Shown: one piece after another, positions 1 to 11,900 of the stretch
How positions within the stretch are numbered: position 1 is the first letter of the stretch
Layout of the letters: the number at the start of each line of letters is the position of its first letter
Assembly: GCA_004335835.1 (NCBI GenBank)
Contig: RWJK01001388.1
Coordinates: forward strand, 209,506 to 273,505
DNA length: 64,000 bases
Reading direction: 5' to 3'
Source of the DNA: Scenedesmus sp. ARA3
Taxonomy: Eukaryota; Chlorophyta; Chlorophyceae; Sphaeropleales; Scenedesmaceae
Notes under the pieces: model-generated
Database searches by the model: none
What the model saw: only the letters and a program-made list of their open reading frames with translations
Told to the model about the DNA's origin: nothing
Translations under genes and position numbers: made by a program

Positions 1-450
1 GTGCCCGCATCCTTCACCGTGCTGTGGGCAATTTTGTGCAACCCCACAGCATGCATTGTGATCACCCCTAGCCTGTCAGGGAGGTCATTTGCTTGACGGC
101 TGTGTATGTTTGTTTTGAAGTAACCTCATCGCGTTCATCATAGTAGTAGGCGTGTGCTGCGGCTGTCCTGTGAGCTGGGACAGTCATCCAGTGACCACTT
201 GAGCGGTGTGTGTGGGTGCTGTGGCGGCCCTGACATGTAACAATCAACAGATTTGCAACCGGCTGCTGGCAGGCGCTGCCAGAGACGTTGAGCACCGTCA
301 AGGCTGCATGATGGTGAGCAGACTCAACAGCGCAGCTAGACCTGCATGCACGCTGTAACTCTTTTTACAAGACATAGACGCTGACATCGTTCAGAAAGCT
401 GCACTCCCCAATGCGCTGCTGACCAGGGGGCCCCCTAGGCGTCTACGCCT
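1..450. other. Non-genic stretch at the left edge
   Basis: No coding region was recognised on either strand. The only visible structure is a short palindrome (cctaggcg/cgcctagg type) near 435-450, directly before the retroposon-like insertion. Confidence 0.4.
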
Positions 451-463
451 AGACCTCCGGAGG

Positions 464-646
464 GGGTGTGGGGGTTCAACTCCTCTGCTTATTTTTTGGT
501 CCGGGAGCTGGGCACCTCCTGTATAGGGGTGTTAGACGTGTCTTGCTGGTGGAGGCATCGCCTTTGTGTCCCCTCCAGTCAGGTTCGCCTGACTGTTGCG
601 TGTGACCAGCCAGTAGGATTTCGTCCCCCCTGGTAACAAAAAAAAA
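464..646 (+). mobile_element. SINE-like retroposon with poly(A) tail and 13-bp target-site duplication
   Basis: The 13-mer agacctccggagg occurs at 451-463 and again at 647-659, exactly flanking a 183-bp segment that ends in an A-run. This is the signature of target-primed reverse transcription. Near its 5' end, ggttcaactcc (473-483) fits the tRNA-type Pol III B box. No A box is visible, so the copy may be 5'-truncated or the B box may be fortuitous. The 3' end (about 609-646) is shared with a second insertion at 32783-32823, which shows it is dispersed. It encodes no protein and would depend on a LINE for movement. Confidence 0.7.
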
Positions 647-751
647 AGACCTCCGGAGGATCATGGCACTCCAAAGAGGCTGCTGCATGGCAGGCAAACC
701 GCATGCATATATGTACATACACACATGCAGGCAAGCTGTCTGCAACACATG

Positions 752-832
752 GTCTCAGCATTGCTTGAAGGTGCGCAGCTGTGCATGACCAGCGTGCATC
801 CTGGCTTTGTCTAGAATTCGTCATTTTACATG
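752..832. repeat. Dispersed repeat, copy 1
   Basis: About 80 bp containing cattgcttgaaggtgcgcag and ctttgtctagaattcgtcat. It recurs in the opposite orientation at about 47065-47150 with a few substitutions and a small insertion. It is non-coding and its family is unknown. Confidence 0.7.
826..830 (-). terminator. Candidate polyadenylation signal TGTAA for the LYR/ApaG gene
   Basis: Minus-strand TGTAA lies about 215 bp downstream of the stop codon at 1045. TGTAA is the established green-algal poly(A) signal. Its use here is inferred. Confidence 0.3.
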
Positions 833-873
833 GTGTGCGGCCTCCCTGCTTAGCGAGTGATGCAGGACAAGCC

Positions 874-954
874 CAGGCCACGCTTGACTGGTACACAGCG
901 CAGGCCACGCTTGACTGGTACACAGCGCAGGCCACGCTTGACTGGTACACAGCG
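874..954. repeat. 27-bp tandem repeat, three identical copies
   Basis: The unit caggccacgcttgactggta followed by cacagcg repeats at 874, 901 and 928 without a mismatch. The period is a multiple of three, so open frames cross it on both strands, but nothing indicates coding. Confidence 0.9.
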
Positions 955-1044
955 CAGCCGCCACCGCATTCATCTTAAATCCAAGTTGATGCGCTACATG
1001 CAACGGGCTCACAACTTGAAGCCTCAGCACAGCATGTGTGCATT

Positions 1045-1880
1045 CTACCGCTTGCCGCTGTCATCATCGCTGCTGCTACTGTCACTCCCTTTGCTACTGC
1101 TGCTTCTGTCCTCCTCCTCGACAGCTGCTGCTGCAGCAGCACCAAACAGCTGCTCCCCTGCTTGGCTTTCAGCACCACTGGCAGCTCGCATCCTAGCAGC
1201 TTCCACAGCTGCAGCTGCTGTTGCAGGCGACTGGAGCTTTATCACCCCTACAGGCACTGCTACCCTCTCTATCTCTAGCTCCTCGGCAGTGGCTGCTCTG
1301 CTCCTGCTGCTGCTGCTGCTGCTGGTAGCGTCTTCCTGTTGCTGCTGTTGTGCCCCAGTGCCAGAACTCTCTGCTGCTGCAGCAGCATCCTCTGCATCCT
1401 CTGCAACCTGCTTCTCCTGCTGCTGCTCAGCCGGCCCCATTAGCGACACCAGCAGGTGCCCCTTCATGCTGCCAGGAGCATCAAACCTTTTTAGCGAGGA
1501 GCAGCTGTAGTACTCAAAACAGGCACCAGGAGGTATCACTGGCTGCTGCCCCACCACCCCATTGTCTGCTGCTAGCTGCACAAAACCTTCTAGCTCACCG
1601 AAGTGACTCTCTATCACCCAGCCGCGCCCTAAAACCTTGATGTCATGCTGCCGGTTGTTAGTGACGCGGATGCGGTACGAGAACCACTGCTCCCTGCTGC
1701 TGCTGCTGCCGCTGCCGCCGACCACGAATCCTGCCGAAGTGAAGGGGTCTGCTCGTGGGTTGAAGCAGCTGGTGGCCTCAACAAGGACCCCCTCTGTATC
1801 GCTGCTGCTGCTGCAGGCTTCCAGGTAGACCTGCTGCGGTAAGGCACGCAGCGCAGCAAAGCCCTGGTCCAGTGGGCTGA

Positions 1881-1911
<31 letters not shown>

Positions 1912-2094
1912 ATGGTTGGTGCGGCCGGGCCGGCCGCGGGGCGCATGGTGATGTTGCTGCTGCTGTGTGGCTGCCTCTGCTGCATTTGGTGTGGGTTGTG
2001 CTTTGAAGTTGTCTCTGATGAGCTGCCTGAGGCCTGCCAGAGTTAGTGGCAGCTGGTGCTCTTGGGGCAAGACTGCATTCGCATAAACGCAAGC

Positions 2095-2131
<37 letters not shown>

Positions 2132-2527
2132 TGAAGCTGACGCTGGTTCAGGATGATAGCTGGACAGTGACTTCACGTGTCCATAGGCTAAGCATGATGA
2201 CACGAGTGATGGAGTTTAATCAAAGCAATCAAACAGGTGAGCACACCTAGAGATCTGCTAGGTAGTCGCTTCACCTCATGGTCTGCTGTGCTGTCGCTGC
2301 TGCTCCTGCTGCTCAACACCCTGCTTCGCACCTGCTAAGCCCGGAACCAGCGTTTCCAGGGTCTCAATTTGATATTGCAGCCCCGGTGTTGCCTTGGAAT
2401 TCCAACTCCCCGGAGCACTGTCCAGTGGTGCACGCAGGCTGATGGCCTGCGTGCCGAAGCGTTCATACTGCTGCCTCGCCTGCCTAAATAACGCCCTATA
2501 CAGGAAAATAGCTGCTTTGTGGCGCAT
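1045..2527 (-). CDS. LYR-like / ApaG (DUF525) domain protein
   Basis: Two exons (2332-2527 and 1045-2072, minus strand) join in phase 1 to give about 407 residues. The N-terminus has LYRALFRQARQ, and after the junction comes LRQLIRDNFK; together these resemble the two halves of a Complex1_LYR fold, normally involved in Fe-S or mitochondrial assembly. A polyHis/polyGln linker follows. Then comes an ApaG domain: YRIRVTNNRQHDIKVLGRGW, a GVVGQQPVIPPG turn, FEYYS and a GSMKGHLLVS strand, all hallmark positions of ApaG/DUF525 (also found in some F-box proteins). The C-terminus is an acidic, Gln/Ala/Ser-rich tail. The acceptor (tgcag at the exon-2 start) is preceded by a (CTG)n tract. The ApaG call is firm; the LYR half is inference. 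Substrate and cellular location are unknown. Confidence 0.75.
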
Positions 2528-3457
2528 CGTATGCTGAGTTGTAATTCTAGCTTGTGTTGGAGCAGTTGTGCTTGTGCTTGTATAGCGTCGTATGAGGAGC
2601 AGGGCGTCCTACACAGCGTGGGAAGCAGCCAAAACGCTGTACACTTCGTCTATAGAGTGCATGTGTACCCGATCATAGGAACTCGGCAGGCAAAACGGTT
2701 GCACAGTACAACCCTAAACACTGGTGGTTAAGGGAAAGCACAACAGATGACAACACTCGATGCTAGCGCAGCACAAGGGCTAGTGCATGAGCGCCAAACT
2801 CCTCAAGCACGTTATGGTTCATGACCACAGCCGATGGAAATCAACTACAACCAGCACAGTCACTTTCGAGTCCCAGTAAGGTGCCGTGCTTGCAGTGGGC
2901 ATGGGCGAGGTTACGTGTGCATACAACCCATCAAATAAGGACAGTGCCAATCGCCCTCAAACCTGCATCGTTGGGCTCATACGGACATCATCACTGTGCT
3001 GTCAACCATGGCAACGCAACGGCAGCAGCAGCATCAACCAGCAACAAGCTGGTGTGCCATAACGTCTATCACAGAACCACAATGACATCAAGCTGCACAC
3101 AAGCAGTTCAAACCTCAGAACAGGCGTGCACACCGCCTTTAAAGGGGCCCCAAACAGCCCACAGCGCCAAGCCGCCTTGCATAGAACAGTTAACGGACAG
3201 TCTGTGATGCAGGCCTGCCCTACATACCCACATAAGAGTATACAGATCTGTACACCTCTAGAGGTACAGCCGTGTCGGCCGCACCCAAAGACAGCACCAC
3301 GCGCCTGGGCATGTCACACCATGAAGCGGTGCTGCACTGCGGCTGCATAACCCCTTGCAATGCAAGACAAGCATGCAGCAACACACCCTAATTAACCATA
3401 CCCTCACTGGTAGTACAACGAGCAGCGTAATACATATACCATGGTTTCTCATAACGC

Positions 3458-3722
3458 CGCCTCACAGCAGCCATAACCACATCATGATGATGACTCGACG
3501 CCTCACAGCAGCCATAACCACATCATGATGATGACTCGACGCCTCACAGCAACCATAACCACATCATGATGATGACTCGACGCCTCACAGCAGCCATAAC
3601 CACATCATGATGATGACTCGACGCCTCACAGCAGCCATAACCACATAATGATGATGACACAACGCCTCACAGCAGCCATAACCACATCATGATGATGACA
3701 CAACGCCTCACAGCAGCCATAA
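3458..3722. repeat. 41-bp tandem repeat, six full copies plus a partial
   Basis: Units begin at 3458, 3499, 3540, 3581, 3622, 3663 and 3704. Each starts cgcctcacagcagccataac and contains catcatgatgatga. A period of 41 shifts frame each time, which argues against coding. Two neighbouring units share a tcg-to-aca change, so the array is evolving by unit duplication. Confidence 0.92.
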
Positions 3723-4420
3723 TCAACCCTTACAGTACACCTGTAGCACACACCGGCGACAATACATGCGCCTTTTTTTCACAACGCCTTACAGCAGCCA
3801 AAGAGGGGCTGGCTTGTAAACAACGACGCACACAAAAACAGCGGACGCATAACCGTTATTTTCTGTCATGCACGGCCAACCCAACACACACCTCAGCACG
3901 CAGAAGTGCCTGCTTGCATGCGTCTGAAAGCAACAACTCTGTCAACAGCAACAACACACAACAAGCAATACAGCAGCACCACTGCAAAGGTTTAACGCCG
4001 ACTGTCAAAGCCCTGACGAGGAAAGCATGGGGTGGGATGCATGCCCTAAACTAAGCCTTCAACCGAACTGTGGAGGTTTCTATTGTGCTGTGCTGCACGT
4101 CACCTGCACACAGGCTGAAGCAGATGCATGGTGCCATGCCTCAGAACGTCAAACAGCCACGTCCTGCAGCCTGCAGCAAATCCTCAAGCCATCGCAGTTG
4201 TGTTGCCACACCCTCAAGCTGCAGTGGCACCATGGCTGCTGTGCTGTTGGCATGCTCCCCATCCATCATGGGTGATTCCGACAATGCAGATGAGTTGTAT
4301 TCAAAAGACCCACTGTCCGAAGCTGACCTGCAGCCCTGCCGTCCTGCAGCCTGCAGGGACACTGCCAAACCTAGCACAATGCGCACGCACAGTCAGCACA
4401 AGTGCAAGCCACCACTGCAG

Positions 4421-4426
4421 CATTAC
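4421..4426 (-). terminator. Candidate polyadenylation signal for the histidine-phosphatase gene
   Basis: Minus-strand TGTAAT lies about 110 bp past the stop at 4535 and fits the green-algal TGTAA signal. Functional use is inferred. Confidence 0.35.
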
Positions 4427-4534
4427 AGCATTGCAGTGCAACAGATGCTGCCCGCTCAATCACACACCAGACTCCCTACAACACATCCCCTGCATAATGC
4501 AGGTTTGCAAAGCCGCGGATGCCACACTGCTGCA

Positions 4535-5804
4535 TCAGCTCTGGCTGTATGCAGCCACATTTGCAGTTGCGTCCTTCAGAGTGCCTGCAGGCGCATAGCC
4601 GGCAGCAGCTGCCGCAGATCCTGAGCCTCCTGCTGCTGCCAGCTTGTCATTCTTGCTGCTTGCAGGCACGGTGTAACGCACTTTGTCGTGTGTCAGGTGT
4701 GAAGTGAGATTGAGTGAGGAAAGCATCACATCGCCGCGCGCATTGCACCTGCATGGACGGGCGCCGGCATGCAGCAATAAGCAATAATACAGTGATGAGG
4801 CCAGCTGAAGCATATTAGTACAACGGAAACAATACACACATGAGGCAGCATGAGGTGCTGCCCTGCATGCTGCATCTCATGCTGCCTCATGTGTATGTTG
4901 TTTCCGTTGTACAAGAGCCTTCTGCCATCAGGGACGCAAACCACATGCCATTGCACTGACAATTGCATTGTACAGCAAAGCCATGCGTCGCAAAGCAGCA
5001 ATGTCCTGCGCAGCTCGCCCTCAGTCCATGCAGGGCACGGCATGCAGACCATATTGACGCGCCAGGAATCCGAGCACACTTCGTCAGCTGCTACAGCGCA
5101 AGCTGCTGTGCAGCATCCCAGGAGCAGCAGCAGCAGCAGCAGCCGCAATTCAGTAGCAGCTGCAATTCAGCAGCAGCCGCAATCAGCAGCAGCATCAGCG
5201 GCGCCCTCACCTGACCATGCAGACCGCTCCATTTGCGACGTCAATGGCCCTGAACTGCCGCGGGGGCAGGCCCAGCGCTGTGCACAGCAGCGCGCGCAGC
5301 AGGCTCTTGTGCGTTATAACAAGGTGGCTGCCGCCCGGCGCCGCCAGCAGGTCTGTTGGTGTTTTGGCGGCGTGCATTTCGCAAGTGTGCGTGTCACAAG
5401 CGTGTGTTTCACAAGCAGTGGCAGACGCAGCGGGTGATAGTCAGCAGCAGCTGCTGCAAAGTGCTGGGGCACAGACGGAGAAGCACGATCGCGGTGTGCA
5501 GCATTCGCGTTGTGCAGAGAGCAGTCAGCATTGCTAGGGTGTGGACTTCATCACATCAGCACACTTCGTGGCTGACATGCAGCAGCAGCAACAGCTGGCC
5601 TAGCTGGTGCTAGCAGCTATCTGCAGTGCAGTACTACCAGTGCTACAAAGACGAGAAAAGAAAGAACACTGAGATACTAGCGCGCCTCACCCTTCCATGC
5701 GGCTCGTGCCTGCCTGAAGGCATCCAGCACAGGGAAGCGGCCGTCCAGCTCGAAGCGTTCCGGCTCGTCACGCCACACCCTGCAGCAGCAGCAGCGGCGG
5801 CGGC

Positions 5805-5850
<46 letters not shown>

Positions 5851-8031
5851 CAGGAGGCTGAGGTCGATGCGGCGGGCGCGCTGCGCTGCATCCAGTTGCA
5901 AGCTATGGCCGTACTGCATATGCTGCATTGCCTGGTTATAGTTGCAGGGGCGGCTTGATGGCTGTGGCTCTTCTGCTCACACACTTGCACAGCTAGATGA
6001 TGCGTGCGCTGCTGCGCAGCCACTGCCAACAGGCAGCTGCATTTGTTTGTGTTCCAGCACAGCACAGCAGGAGGCAGCCGCACCTGTAGAGCTCCGGGTG
6101 GCTGGCGGCAATGTCCACTGCAGGCAGGCAGGCAGCAGCAAAGGTGGCAGCAAGGTGCTGATGGCGCGTATTGCAGGCGAGAGATGAATATGGTGAATTG
6201 TTCTATCAGCAGGTGATCTGGATGCAAGAGCTGACAGCTGCAATAGCGATATAGTAACTATTGCCACGTAAGCTACAGATCAAGCATGCAACCCACAATG
6301 TTGCGAATGTGGCTACAACTGTGACTGACAGGCCAATGTTTCAATGCAAGTGTGTGGCTGCAGGTTGAACAACGTGTGCTCCTCCCTGTGCTCCTGCTGC
6401 TGCTGCTGCCGCTTGTTCGCTGCTGCTGCTGCCATGCCCCCTCACCGTTGCGCTTGCCCTGGAACCATCCCAGGTCCACCTCACTCAAGCTAGGCAGGTA
6501 CTGCGGCTGCTGCACAGGCGCCTGGCCAGCCCACGGCTGCGACAAAGTATGCAGTGTGCAGCGAGGCAAACATGTGGTGAAAGAGTCAGATGCGGCAATG
6601 ACCGAGAGAATATGCGTGGTGTGTGACAGCAACGGCACACAACAGCATGCGGTGACAAACTGCGGTAGGTGAGCCGGTATGGAGATTTAGTTCAGCAAGG
6701 GGGCCACGTATCTGGTGCTGCATCACTGCACTGATGGCCCACAGCCCGTGTACGATGAATGTCACATAGCTGCTGTTGTGGCAACTCGCTGTTGTACTAT
6801 TACGTGCTGCAAGCGGGCGCGCAGCCGCTGTCGTCACAAATCAGCATGGTGCATTCACTGACAAGCTGCAGCTCAGGTGAGCAGCCTCACCTGCCACACG
6901 ATCTCTGTGGTCTGGCGAGCACGCGTGTGGGGGCTTGAGAAGCAGCTGCAGCGCATGCAGGAAGCAGAGCAGAGCAGAGCAAGATGGCAGTCAGGTTGCT
7001 GGCAAGCGCGCTGACAAACACACTTGGCAGGCCTGACAGAGCACGCTGCTGCAGCTGCATCTTGCAGGAGCTGTTAGTTGCTGGGCAGTCGCAGCTGCCA
7101 ATGCTGCTGCTGCTGCGGTGCTTGCGCTTGTAACATGCCTCATGTCTGAGACGGCCGGGGCTGCGTGCGCCATGCTGCTGTTGCTGCTGCTGCTGTGCAT
7201 ATGTTTGGTCAACATATGTTTGGTCAACAACGCACCTGACAAACTCCACGTGCTGCAATGCCTCTCTTGCCAGCACTGCTTGCGCCCTGCCTGTCTCTGT
7301 CAGCTCCGACTCGTTCGTGTTGCCCTGCAGGAAAAGGCGGGAAAAACCCCGCATGAATCATCCACACCGCTGCAGGACGCCAGGAGCAAGGAACGCCATC
7401 ACTTGCTGCCTGAACAAACTAGCTTTTTGTGGTGCAACATCCAACCGGCATTGCAACTGCGAGACACGCAGTGTGGTGGCTCCACGCTACAAGCTTCAGT
7501 ACCCTGCTTGCTGCTGCAGCAAGCCACAGCTGTGTGGCGCTTGCTCACCTGGATTCGGCTCTGCTCGTTCCAGGTGCTGTGTCCATGCCTTACAAACACA
7601 AACACCTTGGGCTCAGACACCTGTGGGGCCTTGATCGCTTGCAGGAACTCATCTGCCAGGGCCTGGTTCAAGCCTTCCCAGGTGCTTGCACTGGGGCCCA
7701 GGCCGTGTCCGTGCAAGTGCCTGTTGTTGTTTGAATGACGTTTGACTGCACGCCTACTTGCCCTTGCCGGGAAGTGAACAGGCAGCAGGCACAGGTGCTG
7801 CTGCAGTGGCCTGTCCCTGCTGCTGCAGCTAGGACGTTGACCTGCATGGTTGGCCCGTCCTTGAAGCATCATGTTGGAGTGCAAGTTCAGCGCCAAGAGT
7901 GTTGCAGCTGGTGGCTTGCGAACACCAGCGTCAAAGACAGCAACGGAATCACTTGCGAAACCTCCAACCAGTTTCACAGCGCACGGAGTACAACAGTTCG
8001 GAGTTAAGCTATCATGACTTGTTTTCAACAA
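4535..8031 (-). CDS. Histidine phosphatase superfamily protein, phosphoglycerate-mutase-like (plant 2-carboxyarabinitol-1-phosphatase type)
   Basis: Eight exons (7549-8031, 7236-7324, 6891-6945, 6446-6536, 6084-6117, 5691-5779, 5211-5352, 4535-4748) join with consistent phase. Exon 1 ends with VFVFVRHGHSTWNEQSRIQ, the catalytic RHG motif with the phospho-accepting His. Exon 2 gives SELTETGRAQA and exon 3 CFSSPHTRARQTTEIVWQ, the second conserved Arg region. Exon 4 gives YLPSLSEVDLGWFQG, exons 5-6 HPELYR/VWRDEPERFELDG and exon 7 HLVITHKSLLRALL, holding the second catalytic His. Exon 8 matches the family's C-terminal hydrophobic segment. Plant relatives dephosphorylate sugar phosphates, including a Rubisco inhibitor, in the plastid. 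The specific substrate here is unknown. The start (8031, or an internal Met about 54 codons later) and the presence of a transit peptide are uncertain. Confidence 0.88.
4818..4912. repeat. Inverted repeat (37-bp arms, 21-nt loop) inside the last intron of the phosphatase gene
   Basis: Arm 4818-4854 (begins gtacaacggaaacaat) is the reverse complement of 4876-4912 with two mismatches. It lies wholly within the intron between exons 7 and 8 (4749-5210), so the primary transcript can fold into a long hairpin. It could be a small foldback element or a small-RNA precursor. Confidence 0.85.
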
Positions 8032-8736
8032 TGATCGTGTTTGTGCACAGTGTTCTAAGGTACCGTAGAGTGTCTTTGTTCATGGTCCCAGAAACATTGT
8101 CATTGAGGTCACCCGGTCAGAATGCAGAACCCACATCGTTGCTGAACGTAACGGTGTTGCTGTGCACGTGTAATACCGATGCAGTTACGTTAGCAGGCAG
8201 CAGCACCAGGATCAGCAGTTGCAGCACACTGCAAGCCACCTTGGAATCCAGTGGTGCAGACAGGTGACAGCAACCTACAGCGGTGGCCCTTGCATTGGCT
8301 CAGCATGTTGAGACAGCTGAAAACAGCAACATACGCCAGTCCTACACTAGCTATACCTGTGAACCACCTACATAGGGCGCACTGCACCAGCCAAAGACAG
8401 GCGCAGTGGCTCACCAGAAGCAGCAAGAGCAGCACAGGTGAGCCGTTAAAACTGCACACCAGCAATTGCTAGCATGACGCTGCCATAGGCACCATGCCAG
8501 GTGCTTTTAATACCCACACCTTCGGCAATTTCTTGATACTAAAATAATAAATCATTGCATGCCACCTGGCGAGCTGGCTGCGGGATGCCATGCCATCTGG
8601 CGGGCATGCCATCTGCCTGGAGCACATGCCTACCCAAACTGCTGCCACATGAGCTCTGAGGCACCATAAACAGCAGTGACTAATGCTTGGTCGTCACCAA
8701 TGATAAAGCCAGTGCAGGCCAGGCATTGCAGCAGCA
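8032..8736. other. Intergenic region between divergent phosphatase and methyltransferase-fusion genes
   Basis: It holds the presumed promoters of both genes. No clear TATA box or coding region was recognised. An A/T-rich stretch near 8535-8555 (actaaaataataaatcatt) stands out from the GC-rich surroundings. Confidence 0.4.
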
Positions 8737-8865
8737 ATGCATGCCACCATCAGCCTCATCTTGCGCCAGACATGCATGCAGCAAGCTGCTGAACAAGAGC
8801 TCAATCACAATGGTGTTCTGCCACGCGCTGATACGCCTGCAGATGCAGATGTGCCAAAGCAGCAG

Positions 8866-8901
<36 letters not shown>

Positions 8902-11900
8902 GAGCAAGATCCACAGCAGCAGCTGCAGCAGCTGGTGGAGCCGCAACTTGATGCCAGCAAGCGGCGGCAGCTGGAGGATGAGCTGCGGGACCCTAAGAAC
9001 TTCCTGGAGTGAGTGCGCGCTGCTGCTGCTGCTGCTGCTGCTGCACACATGCAATTCAATGCAATGCAGTACAAAACCTTTCTCGGAGTTTCTGGCACGC
9101 AAGTGAATGCGTTGCCGTGCAAAGATTTCATTTCTGGCTCTGCTGGAAGCACCCATGCTCCGGTAACTCGGTAACGTGATCTCAACAATACAACAACACC
9201 ATTCTGCCCTGGGTGCAGGTACTTCCTGCCCCGCCCGTTGCGGCTCGCCTTTTTCGGCTTCTCAGCTGCCTCCACTTTTGTGGCAGCACTCATCTCAGCG
9301 GCGCAGCTGATACAGGTGCGGCTGGCAGCATGTGACCTGCTGCAGGCTGCTGCTGTTGCTGCTGCCCGCCACAAAACCCTTGTGCAATCGTTTATTATGT
9401 AACCCTGCCGAACATAGCTGGTAGTAACCTGCATCACCTGTGAATTGGTCAATGTCCAGTCCCTGAACACCGCCCGCTGCCTTCCATCGCTCCATCATCT
9501 GTGACATGCTGCAGGAGCCTGCACTGCAGGCAGCAGCGACCGGCGGTGCTCAGAACCTGGTCATAAACGTGATTGGGCTGCTGGTGTTTGGCTGCCTGTT
9601 CTACGCTGACTCAGCGGCTGGTGAGGCCCGTGTGGAGCAGCGGCGGCAGCTGCGGCAGGCGCAGATCAAGTCTGGCGACAGGGAGGTGTTCAGGGATGAG
9701 CAGGGGCAGACGATGTCTCGGCTAAAGGAGGTGAGAGTGCGAGGCAGGTAGTATGCGTGTTAAAATAAAAGGGCTGGCTTCTGCAGCAACTGCGATGTTC
9801 TTGATCCATTGCACCGTCACTGAGGGGCGAGGGAGGTGTTCAGGGATGAGCAGGGGCAGACAATCTCGCGATTGAAGGAGGTGAGGGTGCGACGCAATGG
9901 TATGCATGATAGAAAAAACAGATAGGCTTCTGCAGCAAGTGCAGTTTTGTTGGTCTGCTGCAATGTAACGGCCGAAGAAGGGGAGGGTGCAGGGCACGCA
10001 AAACATATGAGAACTGACTGTCATGTGGTGTTTGCCAGGCGCTGTGGTTGGCATGCTGCGCAACACGCAAGCTGCCAACTGCATACAAGCTGCCAACTGC
10101 ACTGAAGCTGCACCGCGCGGCGCGGCTGCAACACCAATCAATGGTGGCATCATCCTTTTGCAACAGATTTACTACGGTAGTTATGTATATAAATCGCAGG
10201 TGGATGACGACTAGATTTTGCGGCGGCTGGGCGCTGGGGCAAGCGTGCCGGCATGCCCTTCCTGGGGCACAAAAAGATTTCATAAAATGACAGTACTGTC
10301 ATTACTAGTAATAGGTGTGGTAATCCTGCAGATGGATGACGACTGGATTGCGCGGCGGCTGGAGCGCTGGGGCAGGCGTGACGGCATGCCCTTCCTGGGG
10401 CCCAAAAACATTACACAATAATGACAGTAATAGGTGTCATAATCTTGCAGGTGGATGACGACTGGATAGCACGGCGGCTGGAGCGCTGGGGCAAGCGTGA
10501 CGGCATGCCCTTCCTGGGGCCCAAGAAGGCCGCCATCATTCAGCAGCTGCTGCAGCAGCACCAGCCGCAGCTGGCGGTGGAGGTCGGCACGATGGCGGGC
10601 TACAGCGCGATCAAGATCGCACAGGTTTGTGGGCGAACATAATGGAGCAGCGCTCCCTTTTCGCCGCTTTCATGGGCCGCGGAGCGGAGCGGAGATGTGG
10701 TTATTGCTTTCACATCATTGGTGATGTGTTTATGAGGTCGGTGGGCGTGCTTGAGGTGTTTTAGACAGACTTTGAGGGTGCCAACCTCAGATCATGAGCT
10801 GTCAGCGCAGCCGGTCATGAAACCACCACCACGGCGGGCTACAGCGCGATCAAGATCGCAAAAGTCGGTGGGCTTGGTAGACTCGTGTTTTTTTGAGAAT
10901 TTTTTTGGATGCGAGCCTCAGGCCATGGCCTGTGTGCACTGCTGGTAGTCACGCTATGAGCGGCGTGCTCAACAGAGATGGCAGATTGGCTGGTTGCAAA
11001 CGACTATGGCTTGGCTTTTTAGGTTCATCAACCCCACCTTGCTCCTGCCGGCTTGGCACTGATGCATCTGGTGCTGCGGGCCGCCAGTCTGCGGATGCAG
11101 TGACCTCGTTGACAAACACAGCAACTCGGCCTTCACCTCTGTGGCTGCAGCAGTGACCCCATGCTGCACTGCAAGTTGTGCATGCAGGTGCTGCCGTCGG
11201 GGTGCGTGGCTGGTGAGCATCAAGAAGGACCTGAGCTGGCTGCTGGTGGCAGCACATTGATGCATCGACATGGTTCAATAATCAAATGCTTGCATGCACG
11301 ATGGAATGCCTATGTCAACCTCGCGCAGGTGCTTTCACCCGGCGGGCGGCTGGTGAGCATAGAGAAGGACCTGAGCTGGCTGCTGGTGGCAGCGCATTGG
11401 CCGTTCAACATGTTGCAAATGCTCCAATGCTTACAAGCACAATGGGATCCTTATATCCATGTCATGCAGGTGCTTCCACCCGGCGGGCGGCTGGTGAGCA
11501 TAGAGAAGGACCTGAGCTGGCTGCTGGTGGCGAAGCGCTTCCTGTGGCAGGCCAGCCAGGGGGAGGCCAACAAGCAGCGCAGCACACCACTCGGCAGCAC
11601 GGTGAGAATGATCAGCGGAAGGTTATTTTGGTAGATGTGCAAAGGAAACCCCAGTTGAATGCCATCTAGACGTTAATGTTCTCACTCCACAGCTTTATAT
11701 GGGGCAGACCAGCCGAGTGGAAGTGAACAAACAGCGCAGCACACCACTCGGCAGCACGGTGAGGCTGGTCCTGGCACTGCCTGATGAAGCTCAAAGAGTT
11801 GCTGAACCGCATAGCATGCGACTGTTTGTGTCCCAACCAAGTTGCAAGGCAGCTTATCACGGTTGCGCGCTGACTCAGCGTGTTGGTGTTGGTGCAGCTG

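Larger units (their letters stand above)
2528..4534. other. Intergenic region with a minisatellite
   Basis: No protein was recognised on either strand. Open frames here are short and low in complexity. The only ordered structure is the 41-bp tandem array at 3458-3722. Confidence 0.5.

Noticed and set aside
3458..3722. CRISPR-like array
   Set aside because: Units are directly tandem with no unique spacers, and the context is eukaryotic.
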